This document shows, in pieces, positions 50,013 through 59,250 of a DNA stretch of 64,000 nt (position 1 is its first letter; every line of letters starts with the position of its first letter). The DNA is from Roseovarius sp. THAF9 (GTDB lineage Bacteria; Pseudomonadota; Alphaproteobacteria; Rhodobacterales; Rhodobacteraceae), in NCBI RefSeq assembly GCF_009363715.1, contig NZ_CP045405.1, positions 62,001 through 126,000 on the forward strand, read 5' to 3'. The notes below the pieces were generated by a model. That model ran no database searches, was not told the DNA's origin, and saw only the letters and a list, made by a program, of their open reading frames with translations. Position numbers and translations under genes: made by a program.

Positions 50013-51785
50013 ATGCGACTCTTCAAAGCAAAACAGTGCGCGCTTTCCGATACAGCGCTCAGTTCGTCGGAACATCTGGCAAAAGGTCTGTCCCGGCGTC
50101 AGTTCGGTTTGACTGCGGCTGCCGCGCTTGCCATGCCGACGGCATTGCGCGCGCACGGATCGCCAAAGATCACATCGAAAGGGACCTATGATATCACTGT
50201 CGACCGGGTTCGGATCGACACTGGGAACTTTCGGAAAATGGGGGTCGGTTACAACAAGAGCCAGATTCCAACGATCCTGCGGTTCAAGGAAGGCGAGGAA
50301 GTCACCATAAACGTGACCAACAACCTCCGCGAGAGCACCTCAATTCATTGGCATGGGCTGATCCTGCCCTTCCAGCAGGACGGCGTCCCCGGTATCAGCT
50401 TCAACGGTATCGCTCCGGGTGAAACCTTCACCTACCGGTTTCCGATCCAGCAAGCGGGAACTTACTGGTTCCACAGCCACTCGGGCTTTCAGGAACCCGA
50501 TGGTGCCTACGGGGCCATCATAATCGAGCCGCGCGACGGTGAACGGATTCGGGCGGATCGTGATTATGTCGTGCAACTGGCCGACAAGCACCCGCATCCG
50601 GGCAGCCGGATTATGCGGAATCTCAAGAGGATGCCGGATTACTACAATCGCTCGCAACGCACCTTGCAAACCCTGATCGAGGACGCGCGCCAGGATAGTC
50701 TGAAAGCAGCCCTAAAGGATCGCGGGATGTGGGGGCGGATGCGGATGATGCCAACGGACATTGAGGATGTGCAGGGATTTACCGCTCTGATCAATGGGCG
50801 GAGCACATCGCAAAACTGGACAGGGCTGTTCCGGCCCGGTGAGAAGGTCCGCCTGCGAATAGTCAATTCTTCGGCCATGACCTATTTCGACATGCGTATC
50901 CCGGGCCTGAAGATGAGCGTGGTCCAGGCTGACGGCAACGACGTCAAGCCGGTCACGGTGGATGAACTGCGTGTTGCCGTGGCGGAGACTTTTGACGTCA
51001 TCGTCCAGCCGCGGGAAAACAAAGTTTATAGCATCATTGCCGAATCAATGGGTCGCACTGCGCTCGTTCGTGGGACTCTATCGCCAAAAGAAGGTTATGC
51101 CGGGGCCGTGCCGCGGCTCAGGTCCAAGCCATTGCTCACAATGGCCGACATGAGCGGCATGATGGGGATGGATATGGGTGACCACGTCATGCAGAACGCA
51201 AGTGGCATGCAGACCATGAGTGGAATGGAGCACTCAAAAATGCAGGGTATGAATAAGCCCGGCATGAACGGCATGGAGCACTCTGGCATGAATATGTCAG
51301 GCAATGGCGACCCATTCTATGCGCCAGGCAGCGGGCTGACACCCAAGGCCTATAACGGCGGCAAGTTCCTGTCCTACACGGATCTGCGCGCTGCGCGGCC
51401 GCTTTACCGGAACCGCGCTGCCTCGCGCACCATTGAACTGCGTCTGACGGGCAACATGGAGCGTTACATCTGGTCGATCAACGGAGTAAAATACGAGGAT
51501 GCCGACCCAATCGTGCTGAATTATGGCGAACGGGTGCGCATCCGCTTCATCAATGAGACAATGATGGCGCATCCAATGCACCTGCACGGGATGTGGTCGA
51601 TCATCGATACCGGTCAGGGCGCGCGTAACCCCATCAAGCACACGGTGAGCGTCCAACCCGGCACGACAACCGACATAGAGGTCGAGGTCGATGCCCCTGG
51701 ACAGTGGGCTTTCCATTGTCACCTCTCTTACCACGCTGACGGTGGCATGTTCCGCAAAGTCGTAGTCAGAGGGCGCCCAGCCTGA
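50013..51785 (+). CDS. copA: Multicopper oxidase CopA, copper resistance, 590 aa
   Basis: ATG 50013 follows AAGGAGAAGAGT. Tat signal LSRRQFGLTAAAALAMPTALRA. All four copper motifs are present: IHWHGLILP, YWFHSHSGF, HPMHLHGMWS and AFHCHLSYHADGGMF. Between residues about 385 and 440 lies a Met-rich stretch (MSGMMGMDMGDHVMQ, MSGMEHSKMQGM, GMNGMEHSGMNMSG) that binds Cu(I). The enzyme oxidises Cu(I) to the less toxic Cu(II) in the periplasm. copB follows after 26 bp. Confidence 0.93.
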   Translation: MRLFKAKQCALSDTALSSSEHLAKGLSRRQFGLTAAAALAMPTALRAHGSPKITSKGTYDITVDRVRIDTGNFRKMGVGYNKSQIPTILRFKEGEEVTINVTNNLRESTSIHWHGLILPFQQDGVPGISFNGIAPGETFTYRFPIQQAGTYWFHSHSGFQEPDGAYGAIIIEPRDGERIRADRDYVVQLADKHPHPGSRIMRNLKRMPDYYNRSQRTLQTLIEDARQDSLKAALKDRGMWGRMRMMPTDIEDVQGFTALINGRSTSQNWTGLFRPGEKVRLRIVNSSAMTYFDMRIPGLKMSVVQADGNDVKPVTVDELRVAVAETFDVIVQPRENKVYSIIAESMGRTALVRGTLSPKEGYAGAVPRLRSKPLLTMADMSGMMGMDMGDHVMQNASGMQTMSGMEHSKMQGMNKPGMNGMEHSGMNMSGNGDPFYAPGSGLTPKAYNGGKFLSYTDLRAARPLYRNRAASRTIELRLTGNMERYIWSINGVKYEDADPIVLNYGERVRIRFINETMMAHPMHLHGMWSIIDTGQGARNPIKHTVSVQPGTTTDIEVEVDAPGQWAFHCHLSYHADGGMFRKVVVRGRPA

Positions 51786-51811
51786 ACCAGTCAGAAAAAA
51801 GGAAAATCAAG

Positions 51812-52513
51812 ATGAAACGTTTCAAACTGGCCGGACTTGCCGGCCTCTTTCTGCCCTGGGCTCAGGTCACATACGCCGAGCCGCTTATCTGGGGTTTCCA
51901 AGCGGAGCAGTTCGAATATCGCGCGATGGATGGTGAGGATGCCTTCGTATGGGATTTTGATGCTCTCGCGGGATCGGATGAGTTGAAATTCGTCTGGAGA
52001 AGCGAAGCCGAGCTTGGCCTCACATCGGATGATTTCGAAAAATTGGAAAACCAGGCGCGACTTCAGTTTCCAGTTTCGCCTTTCTTTGATGCCGTAGTGG
52101 GGGCTTATGCGGATACGCCGGGTGGGGCACCTGACCGCTACGCTGGTGTGGTCGGCCTCAAAGGCCTCGCGCCGCAGTGGTTCGAGATCGATGCCGATCT
52201 TTTCGTGTCTGATCACCCATTCTTCCGTTTCGAGGCAGAGTATGAGGCACTGTTGACCAACCGCCTGATTTTCACGCCGAGCATCGAAGTTGATATGCCC
52301 CTGAAGGATGATCTGGCGCGCGAACGCGGCGCTGGCGGTGCTATAGTGGAGATCGGAGCGCGGCTTAGCTATGACGTCATCGACCGCGCTTTTTCTCCTT
52401 ATGTCGGCGTTAACTACGAGGCCTCTTATGGCGACACGAAGGACATCGTCAAAGCAAATGGTGAAGATACTGATGCATTTTCGATCGTCTTCGGTACGAG
52501 CCTAATGTTCTGA
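51812..52513 (+). CDS. copB: CopB-type outer-membrane copper resistance protein
   Basis: 233 aa with a signal peptide (LAGLAGLFLPWAQVTYA) and alternating beta-strands ending in an aromatic Phe (SLMF), as in outer-membrane barrels. The CopB pattern is present: FEYRAMDGEDAFVWDFDALAGSDELKFVWRSEAE, LKGLAPQWFEIDADLFVSD, YDVIDRAFSPYVGVNYE. It lacks the His/Met-rich N-terminal extension of many CopB proteins, so it is the short form. Co-transcribed with copA. Confidence 0.9.
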   Translation: MKRFKLAGLAGLFLPWAQVTYAEPLIWGFQAEQFEYRAMDGEDAFVWDFDALAGSDELKFVWRSEAELGLTSDDFEKLENQARLQFPVSPFFDAVVGAYADTPGGAPDRYAGVVGLKGLAPQWFEIDADLFVSDHPFFRFEAEYEALLTNRLIFTPSIEVDMPLKDDLARERGAGGAIVEIGARLSYDVIDRAFSPYVGVNYEASYGDTKDIVKANGEDTDAFSIVFGTSLMF

Positions 52514-52520
52514 AAATTTT

Positions 52521-52547
52521 GTCGCCCCGGCTGCAAGCCCGGGCGAC
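52521..52547 (+). terminator. Hairpin after copB
   Basis: GTCGCCC and GGGCGAC arms enclose CGGCTGCAAGCCC (further pairing possible), 8 bp after the copB stop. No U-run follows, so termination may be weak. Confidence 0.5.
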
Positions 52548-52757
52548 CTTCAAACTATGCAATTCCCAAAGGGAGCGTGAGAGATTAACAGCCAAACTTG
52601 AAACGAAACCGTGATGAGTGGACGGGGACACGCGGGTCACATGCGGTAGAGCGGACGCAGCATGGCAATGTCAGCTTAACGAGATCGCTGTCGAAGTGCG
52701 CGAGATGATGGGCCAGGCCGTCGACGCCGCGTGAAATGGAGATTCTACGATTACGTC

Positions 52758-52788
52758 TTGAGCTTCCATTAGCTGGAAGCCCTAGGGT
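52758..52788 (+). promoter_or_regulatory. CueR-like promoter upstream of the 52837 gene cluster
   Basis: TTGAGC (52758-52763), a 19-bp spacer starting TTCC, then TAGGGT (52783-52788). The dyad CTTCC-N7-GGAAG resembles known CueR copper operators and differs from the other MerR-type sites in this window. The remainder of 52548-52836 shows no gene. Confidence 0.65.
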
Positions 52789-52836
52789 CGTAGCGACCCG
52801 GACGCAACCCCGCCAAATACGAGGACGCACCGCTCG

Positions 52837-53265
52837 ATGTCGAACGATAGAAGCCAAGTCGGCTGGATCACTACAGATACGCTGGGTCCAAGTGCCATCG
52901 GTTCGGGGCTGTTCCTCGTATTTGCGCCCGTTCACCTTTGGGTGCCCGAACAGGTCTCGGTCGCAATCGCGGCCCTGACACTGGCCGTGATAGGGGGCGC
53001 CTATATCGGTTTCGGCGCCTCCTCTGGCTTGGCCCGGCTGTTCTGGTTGGAATTCGGGGCCGCTGCCTTCTACGCGTTTGTGGCGCTTGTTGGTCTGCTC
53101 TGGTCGCCGCTCGCGTTGCCGCTGGGACTGGCGGCGCATGCGGCCTGGGACCTGCTGCACCGTATTGGCGCCTTCGGTGCACCGGTGCCGAAATGGTACA
53201 TTCCCTACTGCGTGGTCTTCGATCTGCTGACCGCCGGTTTTCTCCTCATCCTTTATCTACCGTGA
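52837..53265 (+). CDS. Uncharacterised membrane protein, 142 aa
   Basis: Four or five membrane segments. The conserved-looking loop AAHAAWDLLHRIGAFGAPVPKWYIPYC carries His, Trp, Asp and Cys. I do not know the function with confidence. It is the first gene after the CueR-like promoter and starts about 50 bp behind its -10. Four more genes follow closely on the same strand. Confidence 0.7.
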   Translation: MSNDRSQVGWITTDTLGPSAIGSGLFLVFAPVHLWVPEQVSVAIAALTLAVIGGAYIGFGASSGLARLFWLEFGAAAFYAFVALVGLLWSPLALPLGLAAHAAWDLLHRIGAFGAPVPKWYIPYCVVFDLLTAGFLLILYLP

Positions 53266-53275
53266 GGGCGGTCAG

Positions 53276-53959
53276 GTGGCACAGGGCATCACGGTTGGAA
53301 CAGGCGCAAAAATCGTCCTCGCGGTCGCGCTCGTGGCCGCTGCGGCGGCGCTGTTCCTTGGGCCCTTGTCAGGCTTCGTGGAAGACCTCAGCGGCGAGCG
53401 GATATCGGCCTGGGTGAGCGCTGCCGGCGCATGGGGGCCGATCGTCATCATCGCCCTCATGACGATCGCCATCGTCGCCACGCCGATCCCAAGCGCACCT
53501 ATCGCCTTGGCGGCAGGTGCCGCATACGGACATACGATCGGCACCATTTACATCGTCATCGGCGCCGAATTCGGCGCCCTGGCGGCCTTCGCTCTGGCAC
53601 GGTTCCTAGGGCGCGATGTGCTGACCAGATGGTTCGGCGAGACGGTGGACAAGGGCTGGCTCGGATCGCAAAACGCGCTGACCCTGACCGTGTTCGCCAG
53701 CCGGCTGATGCCGTTTATCTCGTTCGACATCGTCAGCTACGCTGCCGGTCTCAGCTGCCTGCATTTCTGGCGTTTCGCTGTAGCGACGCTTGCCGGCATC
53801 ATCCCCGCCAGTTTCGTTCTCGCGCATTTCGGTAACGAGGCGATGAGCGGGGAGCCCGGGCGAGCCGCCTGGGCCGCTGTCGGGCTGGGGGCACTGACGC
53901 TGGCCCCCATTATCGCCGTGGCGATCCGCGAGCAGCGCGGGAGGAAGGCACGCTCATGA
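53276..53959 (+). CDS. TVP38/TMEM64-type (VTT domain) membrane protein
   Basis: 227 aa from GTG 53276. Membrane segments surround the family-type region ATPIPSAPIALAAGAAYGHTIGTIYIVIGAEFGALAAFALARFLGRD, with FASRLMPFISFDIVSYAAGLSCLHFWRF further on. VTT proteins are associated with lipid scrambling or undecaprenyl-phosphate recycling in other bacteria, and members are frequent near metal (for example mercury/copper) genes. Its stop overlaps the next start by 4 bp. Confidence 0.85.
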   Translation: MAQGITVGTGAKIVLAVALVAAAAALFLGPLSGFVEDLSGERISAWVSAAGAWGPIVIIALMTIAIVATPIPSAPIALAAGAAYGHTIGTIYIVIGAEFGALAAFALARFLGRDVLTRWFGETVDKGWLGSQNALTLTVFASRLMPFISFDIVSYAAGLSCLHFWRFAVATLAGIIPASFVLAHFGNEAMSGEPGRAAWAAVGLGALTLAPIIAVAIREQRGRKARS

Positions 53960-54696
53960 CCGCGACCCCCAGGCCCGACGCGCGCCCGTCCCCGGACTGG
54001 AGAGCCGTTCGCGCGCTGATCCGCCGCGAGATGTTGCGGACTTGCCGCCGGCAACTGGGCAATCGGGCATTGCACCTTGCGGATGGCGAAGAGGTGCGCT
54101 GGCCGCCTGAAGACATCGAGCGTTTTCTCGTCACGCTCGATCGTGCAGCGGAAGAAACGCGGGAGATTGTCGGTTTGCAGACCCTGCCCGATGGCGGCAG
54201 CCGGCTGATGGTGGAGCTTGACATCTACACCGTCGCCGCCGATACCGCTCTGCGGCGCCCAGGGGTCGAGACGGGGTGCGCGCACGCGGTCGTCACCGAT
54301 GTCGGTTGGGACCTCTACCGCCGGATGCTGCGCCTGTCGTCGCTGTCCGCGCGGCTCATCAGCCGCTATCCCGGGCGCAGGCTGCGCTGGACGATCCGGG
54401 CACTGCTAGTGTTTCTCTTCTACCCGGTCGGCGCCCCGGGCTATGCCGCGCGCGTCTTTCGCGATGGTGACGACCCGCAAACGCATTTCACACATCGTCC
54501 GCCGCAAACATTCGCCCGGGCGGTCGCGAGGCATCGCGCAGAGCCCGAACTGCTGGAAGCCTTTCGCCAAAGTTGGTGCCTCTACGACTGGCCCGGCGCC
54601 AATCTCATCGCCGGGGATGGCAAGCGGGGCCATTACCGCAGACCGCAGACGCTCTCTGCCGGGAAGGCACGCGCATTCGGAAAGGAAAATGTCTAG
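53956..54696 (+). CDS. Uncharacterised protein, 246 aa, largely soluble
   Basis: An Arg-rich N-terminal half (RAVRALIRREMLRTCRRQLGN), a possible single hydrophobic segment (WTIRALLVFLFYPVGAPGYAARVF) near residue 155, and a basic C-terminus. No recognised domain. It is translationally coupled to the VTT gene, and the amino-acid permease start follows its stop directly, so it belongs to the same transcription unit. Confidence 0.65.
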   Translation: MTATPRPDARPSPDWRAVRALIRREMLRTCRRQLGNRALHLADGEEVRWPPEDIERFLVTLDRAAEETREIVGLQTLPDGGSRLMVELDIYTVAADTALRRPGVETGCAHAVVTDVGWDLYRRMLRLSSLSARLISRYPGRRLRWTIRALLVFLFYPVGAPGYAARVFRDGDDPQTHFTHRPPQTFARAVARHRAEPELLEAFRQSWCLYDWPGANLIAGDGKRGHYRRPQTLSAGKARAFGKENV

Positions 54697-56019
54697 ATGA
54701 AATCGGAATACAAGGCGAACAGCATCAGCCTCGCCGGTGCGATTGCGATGGGGACAGGCGTGATGATCGGCGCCGGTATCTTCGCACTGACCGGGCAGAT
54801 CGCGCAGCTTGCCGGACCACTCTTCCCGTTGTCCTTCATCGCCGGCGCGCTCGTCACCGCGTTCAGCGCCTATACCTACGTCAAGATGTCCAACGCCTAC
54901 CCGTCTGCGGGAGGCATCGCGGTGATCCTGCAAAAGGCCTATGGCCCGACGACCGTCGCCGCGGGGGCCGCGCTGCTCATGGCCCTATCGATGGTCATCA
55001 ACGAAAGCCTCGTTGCGCGGACTTTCGCCACATATTCTTTGGAGGGATTAGGCGTCGAGCGGACCAACTGGTTGGTTTCTACCCTCGGTGTGGGTCTGAT
55101 TGTGTTTGCCTATCTCATCAACGCTGCCGGCAACCGGTCGGTTGGCTTGTTCTCGATCGTCATGGCTATCCTAAAGGTGGGAGGTATCGCGCTTTTCGGG
55201 GCGGCGGCGCTCTGGGCAGGCGGTATCTCGTTCGAGGCGGCGACGGACGGGCAATCGACGCAAATCACCGGCTTCGTGGCCTCCGTTGCGCTTACGATCC
55301 TGGCTTTCAAAGGGTTCACCACGATCACCAATAGCGGTGCCGAAGTGAACAATCCGAACCGTAATATCGGTCGGGCCATCGTTGCGTCCATCGGCATCTG
55401 CGTTATCGTTTATCTTCTCGTCGCCTTCGCCGTCGGTTCCAGTCTTAACCTTGAAGAGATCATCGCTGCAAAAGACTATGCCCTTGCTGAAGCCGCGGGG
55501 CCGACCTTGGGCCGCACGGGCTTCTACCTGACTGTCCTATTGGCCATCGTCGCCACGTCATCAGGACTGATCGCGAGCATTTTCGCGGTCTCTAGAATGC
55601 TTGCCATGCTGACCGACATGAAACTGATCCCCCACAGCCACTTCGGCATGCCGGGTGCGATCCGAGACCATACTTTGGTCTACACCGTGGTAATCGCCAG
55701 TTTCCTAGCGGTGTTCTTCGATCTCAGCCGGATCGCCTCGCTCGGTGCGTTCTTCTATCTGGTGATGGACATCATCATCCACTGGGGCGTGTTTCGGCAC
55801 CTGCGACAGGAGATTGGTGCCGTGGGGGCTATTCTGCTCGGCGCGATCGCGCTCGACATCATCGTGCTGGCGGCGTTCACCGCGCTGAAATGGCAGAGCG
55901 ATCCGTTGATCGTGCTGGTCTCGATCGGGATGATGGTCGCTGTCTTTGCCTTCGTGGGTCTATTCTTGCGCCATCGTCCACCACAAGAGGATAAATCCGA
56001 GCCTCACTCGCATATGTAG
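54697..56019 (+). CDS. APC-superfamily amino-acid permease, 440 aa
   Basis: About twelve membrane segments. The TM1 motif AIAMGTGVMIGAGIFALTGQIAQLAG is typical of the family, as is TILAFKGFTTITNSGAEVNNPNRNIGRAIVAS. It ends with an acidic/His tail (PPQEDKSEPHSHM). Substrate unknown; relatives carry amino acids or polyamines. Being in a copper-inducible cluster, it might import thiol or histidine-type ligands, but this is a guess. Confidence 0.85.
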   Translation: MKSEYKANSISLAGAIAMGTGVMIGAGIFALTGQIAQLAGPLFPLSFIAGALVTAFSAYTYVKMSNAYPSAGGIAVILQKAYGPTTVAAGAALLMALSMVINESLVARTFATYSLEGLGVERTNWLVSTLGVGLIVFAYLINAAGNRSVGLFSIVMAILKVGGIALFGAAALWAGGISFEAATDGQSTQITGFVASVALTILAFKGFTTITNSGAEVNNPNRNIGRAIVASIGICVIVYLLVAFAVGSSLNLEEIIAAKDYALAEAAGPTLGRTGFYLTVLLAIVATSSGLIASIFAVSRMLAMLTDMKLIPHSHFGMPGAIRDHTLVYTVVIASFLAVFFDLSRIASLGAFFYLVMDIIIHWGVFRHLRQEIGAVGAILLGAIALDIIVLAAFTALKWQSDPLIVLVSIGMMVAVFAFVGLFLRHRPPQEDKSEPHSHM

Positions 56020-56030
56020 GACGATAGACA

Positions 56031-56954
56031 ATGCTAACTGCCGCCCTTCCGTTTCCAGACATCGGCCACGAAGTCTTTTCGATTGATATTTGGGGTTTTC
56101 ACCTCGCGCTCCGATGGTACGCGCTCGCGTACATCGTCGGCATCGTAACAGGTTGGCGAATTTGCGTTCGGACCTTCGGGCGTCCTGCGCTCTGGTCGGA
56201 TGCTGGGCCACCTATGAAACCCGCGCAGTTGGATGAACTGCTCACGTGGATTATTCTCGGCGTCATCATCGGTGGGCGTCTTGGTTTTGTCCTGTTCTAC
56301 GAGCCGCAATACTACCTGAAAAACCCTTTGGAAATCCTGATGGTCTGGCAGGGCGGCATGTCCTTCCATGGTGGGTTTCTCGGGGTGACGGTCGCTGGGC
56401 TTGTCTTCTGTATCCGCCAGCGCGCGTCGTTTCTTGGAACTGCGGACATCTTGGCTCTGGCCACGCCACCCGGGTTGTTACTCGGACGTCTCGCCAATTT
56501 CACCAATAACGAGCTCTGGGGACGGCCGACTGATGTTCCATGGGCGGTGATCTTCCCCGGAGAGGCCGCGCAAGCCTGCCCAGGCGTGGTGGGGCTATGT
56601 GCGCGGCACCCGTCGCAGCTTTACGAAGCGTTGCTTGAAGGAGTGGTGCTGGGCATCCTTATGCTGGTTCTGGCATGGCGAAAGGGATGGCTGAAAAGGC
56701 CCGGTGCCCTGACAGGAGTGTTTCTTGCGGGCTATGGCATGTCCAGGGCCTTAGTCGAGTTCTTCAGGCAGCCGGATTTGCAATTCGTGAGTGAGGATAA
56801 CCCAATCGGACACGCCCTGCATTTCGGAACCTGGGGACTAACGATGGGGCAGGCGTTGTCGCTTCCAATGATCTTTGCCGGACTGGCATTGATCTGTTGG
56901 GCTTTTCGCATGCAACAGCGAGATCGCGACCAGAAGACAACCGAGACTGTGTAA
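56031..56954 (+). CDS. lgt: Prolipoprotein diacylglyceryl transferase Lgt
   Basis: 307 aa with seven membrane segments and the family signatures [36 protein letters not shown] and [20 protein letters not shown], the region that holds the catalytic and phosphatidylglycerol-binding residues. It performs the first step of lipoprotein maturation. With lspA and lnt (28665, 29132) all three lipoprotein-maturation enzymes lie in the same window. It follows the permease by 11 bp. Confidence 0.93.
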   Translation: MLTAALPFPDIGHEVFSIDIWGFHLALRWYALAYIVGIVTGWRICVRTFGRPALWSDAGPPMKPAQLDELLTWIILGVIIGGRLGFVLFYEPQYYLKNPLEILMVWQGGMSFHGGFLGVTVAGLVFCIRQRASFLGTADILALATPPGLLLGRLANFTNNELWGRPTDVPWAVIFPGEAAQACPGVVGLCARHPSQLYEALLEGVVLGILMLVLAWRKGWLKRPGALTGVFLAGYGMSRALVEFFRQPDLQFVSEDNPIGHALHFGTWGLTMGQALSLPMIFAGLALICWAFRMQQRDRDQKTTETV

Positions 56955-56998
56955 GTTTCGATCCGCTCGAACCTATGCAATGAAACGCTGCGCGCCGT

Positions 56999-57433
56999 TT
57001 ATCCCAAAACGAGAATCAAGTCATCCGACAGCGAAAGGTCCGGAATGTGAAGGTTCTCTGGTGCGAGTCCCTTTCTGATGCGCCCGGCGGGGTCATAATG
57101 CGAGCCGTGGCAAGGGCAAAACCAACCTCCAAAATCGCCGGAGCCTTTTCCAAGCGGAACGCATCCCAAGTGAGTGCAAACGCCAATCATGATCAAATAC
57201 TCTTCGCGGCCGGGAACTGCCCGGTGCTCATCGGTCGCAGGCACGTCCCCGTCGAAGTTGGGGTTTCTTGCGATCGCATCAGGTAGGTCGGCGACACTTT
57301 CGGAACGTGCCGCAGAAATTTCCTCTTCAGTTCGATAGCGGATGAACACCGGTTTTCCCCGCTACTTGACAGTGAGTTGCGTGCCAGGTGTCAGCTCGGA
57401 AATATCCACGCGGATCCTGAGCAAAGCCCTGAC
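56999..57433 (-). pseudogene. petA: Rieske iron-sulfur protein (PetA) fragment with nonsense codon
   Basis: From 57433 the frame reads VRALLRIRVDISELTPGTQLTVK, then TAG at 57362-57364 where Trp is expected, then [16 protein letters not shown]. The 2Fe-2S motifs CTHLGC and CPCHGS are intact, ending at TGA 56999. The Tat signal and membrane anchor are missing, and the frame is joined upstream to a different gene, so this is a deletion remnant. Confidence 0.85.
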
Positions 57434-58250
57434 CACCGCGAAGGTGGCGAAGAACAGGACCAGCACCAGCTTCTGGGTTCCGGTCAGCTCCGGTTCGGTG
57501 AATTCGCCATCGTCAGCGCTTAAGAATATCCGGCGATGTGCATCGCGCTGCTTGGCGACCACCGAGTGGGATGGATCGGCCTTTACTTTAGCGGCGTAGC
57601 GCATCACGTAGGCGATGCATGTCAAGAGTCTGCCGGTCAGGATGACTAGCCGCAATGCCATACCCTGGGTAAGGGGTATCCCCGCCGCGTTTGATGCGAT
57701 GACGGTTGTAAAAGGGGTGATCGTGGAGCCGAGGGTGCCGATGCCAGCTCCGATCAGGATGATGGCGACGCCGGTGACCGCATCAAACCCCGCGGCGACA
57801 ACAACCGGGATCAGCAGTGCATAAAAGGCCGGTTTTTCCTATGCCATGCCGTAGGTCGTGCCGCCCAAGGCGAACAGCGACATCAGGATCGGTATCATCC
57901 AGATCTCGCGCCCTTTCATGCAGCCCATCGCCCGTCTGGATGCCAGTATCGATGGCTTTGGTGGCGTTGACTACGCCAAGAAACCCATCCAGCAGGAGCA
58001 CAAACAGCGCTACATCAATTGCGTTCGCCGCATAACTGTCCGGGTCATAGAATCCTGCCACGGGAGCTAGCATGACTTCGACAAAGCCCTGCGGATTGGG
58101 ATCGACGGTCTGGTAGGTTCCCGGCACGGCAACTTCACGCCCGACCTCTTCGTTCATCGCACGATCATATTGTCCTGCGGGGATGATCCAGGTCAGGCCT
58201 GCGACAATGATGATTAAGGAAAAAGGATCGTGTACGCGGTTGGAAACCAT
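57434..58250 (-). pseudogene. YfcC-family membrane transporter, degraded 5' part
   Basis: Starts DPFSLIIIVAGLTWIIPAGQYDR and continues NAIDVALFVLLLDGFLGVVNATKAIDTGIQ. It then shifts frame and picks up stops before MALRLVILTGRLLTCIAYVMRYAAKVK and FTEPELTGTQKLVLVLFFATFAV, where it is joined in frame to the Rieske fragment. YfcC relatives are multi-pass carriers. Several lesions make it clearly dead. Confidence 0.8.
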
Positions 58251-58318
58251 GACGACACGCCATTACTGTGTGCTTCCCTATCGGTTGGATTGTCGTTCAG
58301 GGATCCACTACCGTCTTG

Positions 58319-58969
58319 TCATTGAGTTGCGTCATGTGCCTGCGTGAAGTTTGGCAAGAAGGCGGGAACTCGCGCGGCATACGCGTCGAACCTGTCTCCG
58401 AACGCGGCCCGGGTTTCCCGCTCCTCTGCGCGAGCAAGCCGCACGTACATCCAGAACAACGCCGGATACATCGCCAGTGTCAGCAATGTTGGCCACTGGA
58501 CCAGAAAGCCGGTCAAAACGAGGATGAAACCCACGTATTGCGGATGTCGGACACGCGCATAGGGACCACTGGTAGCCAGCGTGCCGTTCCGTTGGGCTTG
58601 GTAAAGCACTCGCCATGCGGCCGAGATCATCCAGAACCCAAGTCCGATCAGAACGAAGCTTAGGATGTGGAAAGGGCCGAAATGCGGGTTGGCTTGCCAG
58701 CCGAAGAGCATTTCCGGAAGGTGGCCGGCATCGTGCGAAAACCAGTCAATCCCTGGGTAAGTGCTCTGCAACCAACCGGACAGCAGATAAATCGTGAGAG
58801 GAAAGCCATACATTTCGGTGAACAGGGCCACTAAAAATGCGCTGAAGGCTCCGAAACTACGCCAGTCTCGCGCCGTTTGCGGCTTGAAGAAGCTGAATGC
58901 AAACATGATGAAAATGGCGGCATTCAGCAGGGTAAAGAACCACAGCCCATAACCGGGATCGTGCATCAT
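58319..58969 (-). CDS. Isoprenylcysteine methyltransferase-like membrane protein, 216 aa
   Basis: Five or so membrane segments with the ICMT/PEMT signature SGPYARVRHPQYVGFILVLTGFLVQWPT and the closing ARAEERETRAAFGDRFDAYAARVP. The true substrate in bacteria is mostly unknown. It overlaps DUF2933 (ATGA) and is the last gene of the copper-ATPase operon, where this type is often found. Confidence 0.85.
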   Translation of the reverse strand: MMHDPGYGLWFFTLLNAAIFIMFAFSFFKPQTARDWRSFGAFSAFLVALFTEMYGFPLTIYLLSGWLQSTYPGIDWFSHDAGHLPEMLFGWQANPHFGPFHILSFVLIGLGFWMISAAWRVLYQAQRNGTLATSGPYARVRHPQYVGFILVLTGFLVQWPTLLTLAMYPALFWMYVRLARAEERETRAAFGDRFDAYAARVPAFLPNFTQAHDATQ

Positions 58970-59199
58970 GACTTATCGCCTCCGCCATGACCCCCGTGCC
59001 CAGCATGCATGAAGAGATGCATCACGACGCATCCGAGAAGAAGCAGCGCGAGAAACCCATTACCGCCAAAAATGTGGACGCGATGTTCGAATGCGAGGAG
59101 GAACGCACCAATCCCGAGAGCAATCAGAAGAAAGACGCCTGTGCGAGATTTCCAAAAGCCGTTTTCGTGATTGTCGTGATTATCATCATGCTCAGTCAT
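58966..59199 (-). CDS. DUF2933 small membrane protein
   Basis: 77 aa. An acidic/His-rich start (TEHDDNHDNHENG), one or two membrane helices (TGVFLLIALGIGAFLLAFEHRVHIFG, FLALLLLGCVVMHLFMHAG) and a Gly/His tail (HGGHGGGDKS). DUF2933 proteins accompany copper ATPases and oxidases. The His clusters could bind metal on one side of the membrane. Confidence 0.85.
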   Translation of the reverse strand: MTEHDDNHDNHENGFWKSRTGVFLLIALGIGAFLLAFEHRVHIFGGNGFLALLLLGCVVMHLFMHAGHGGHGGGDKS

Positions 59200-59250
59200 C
59201 TGCTTTGATCCTGTTACTGTTGAATGGAGAAATCGTCTGCCATTATTGGT

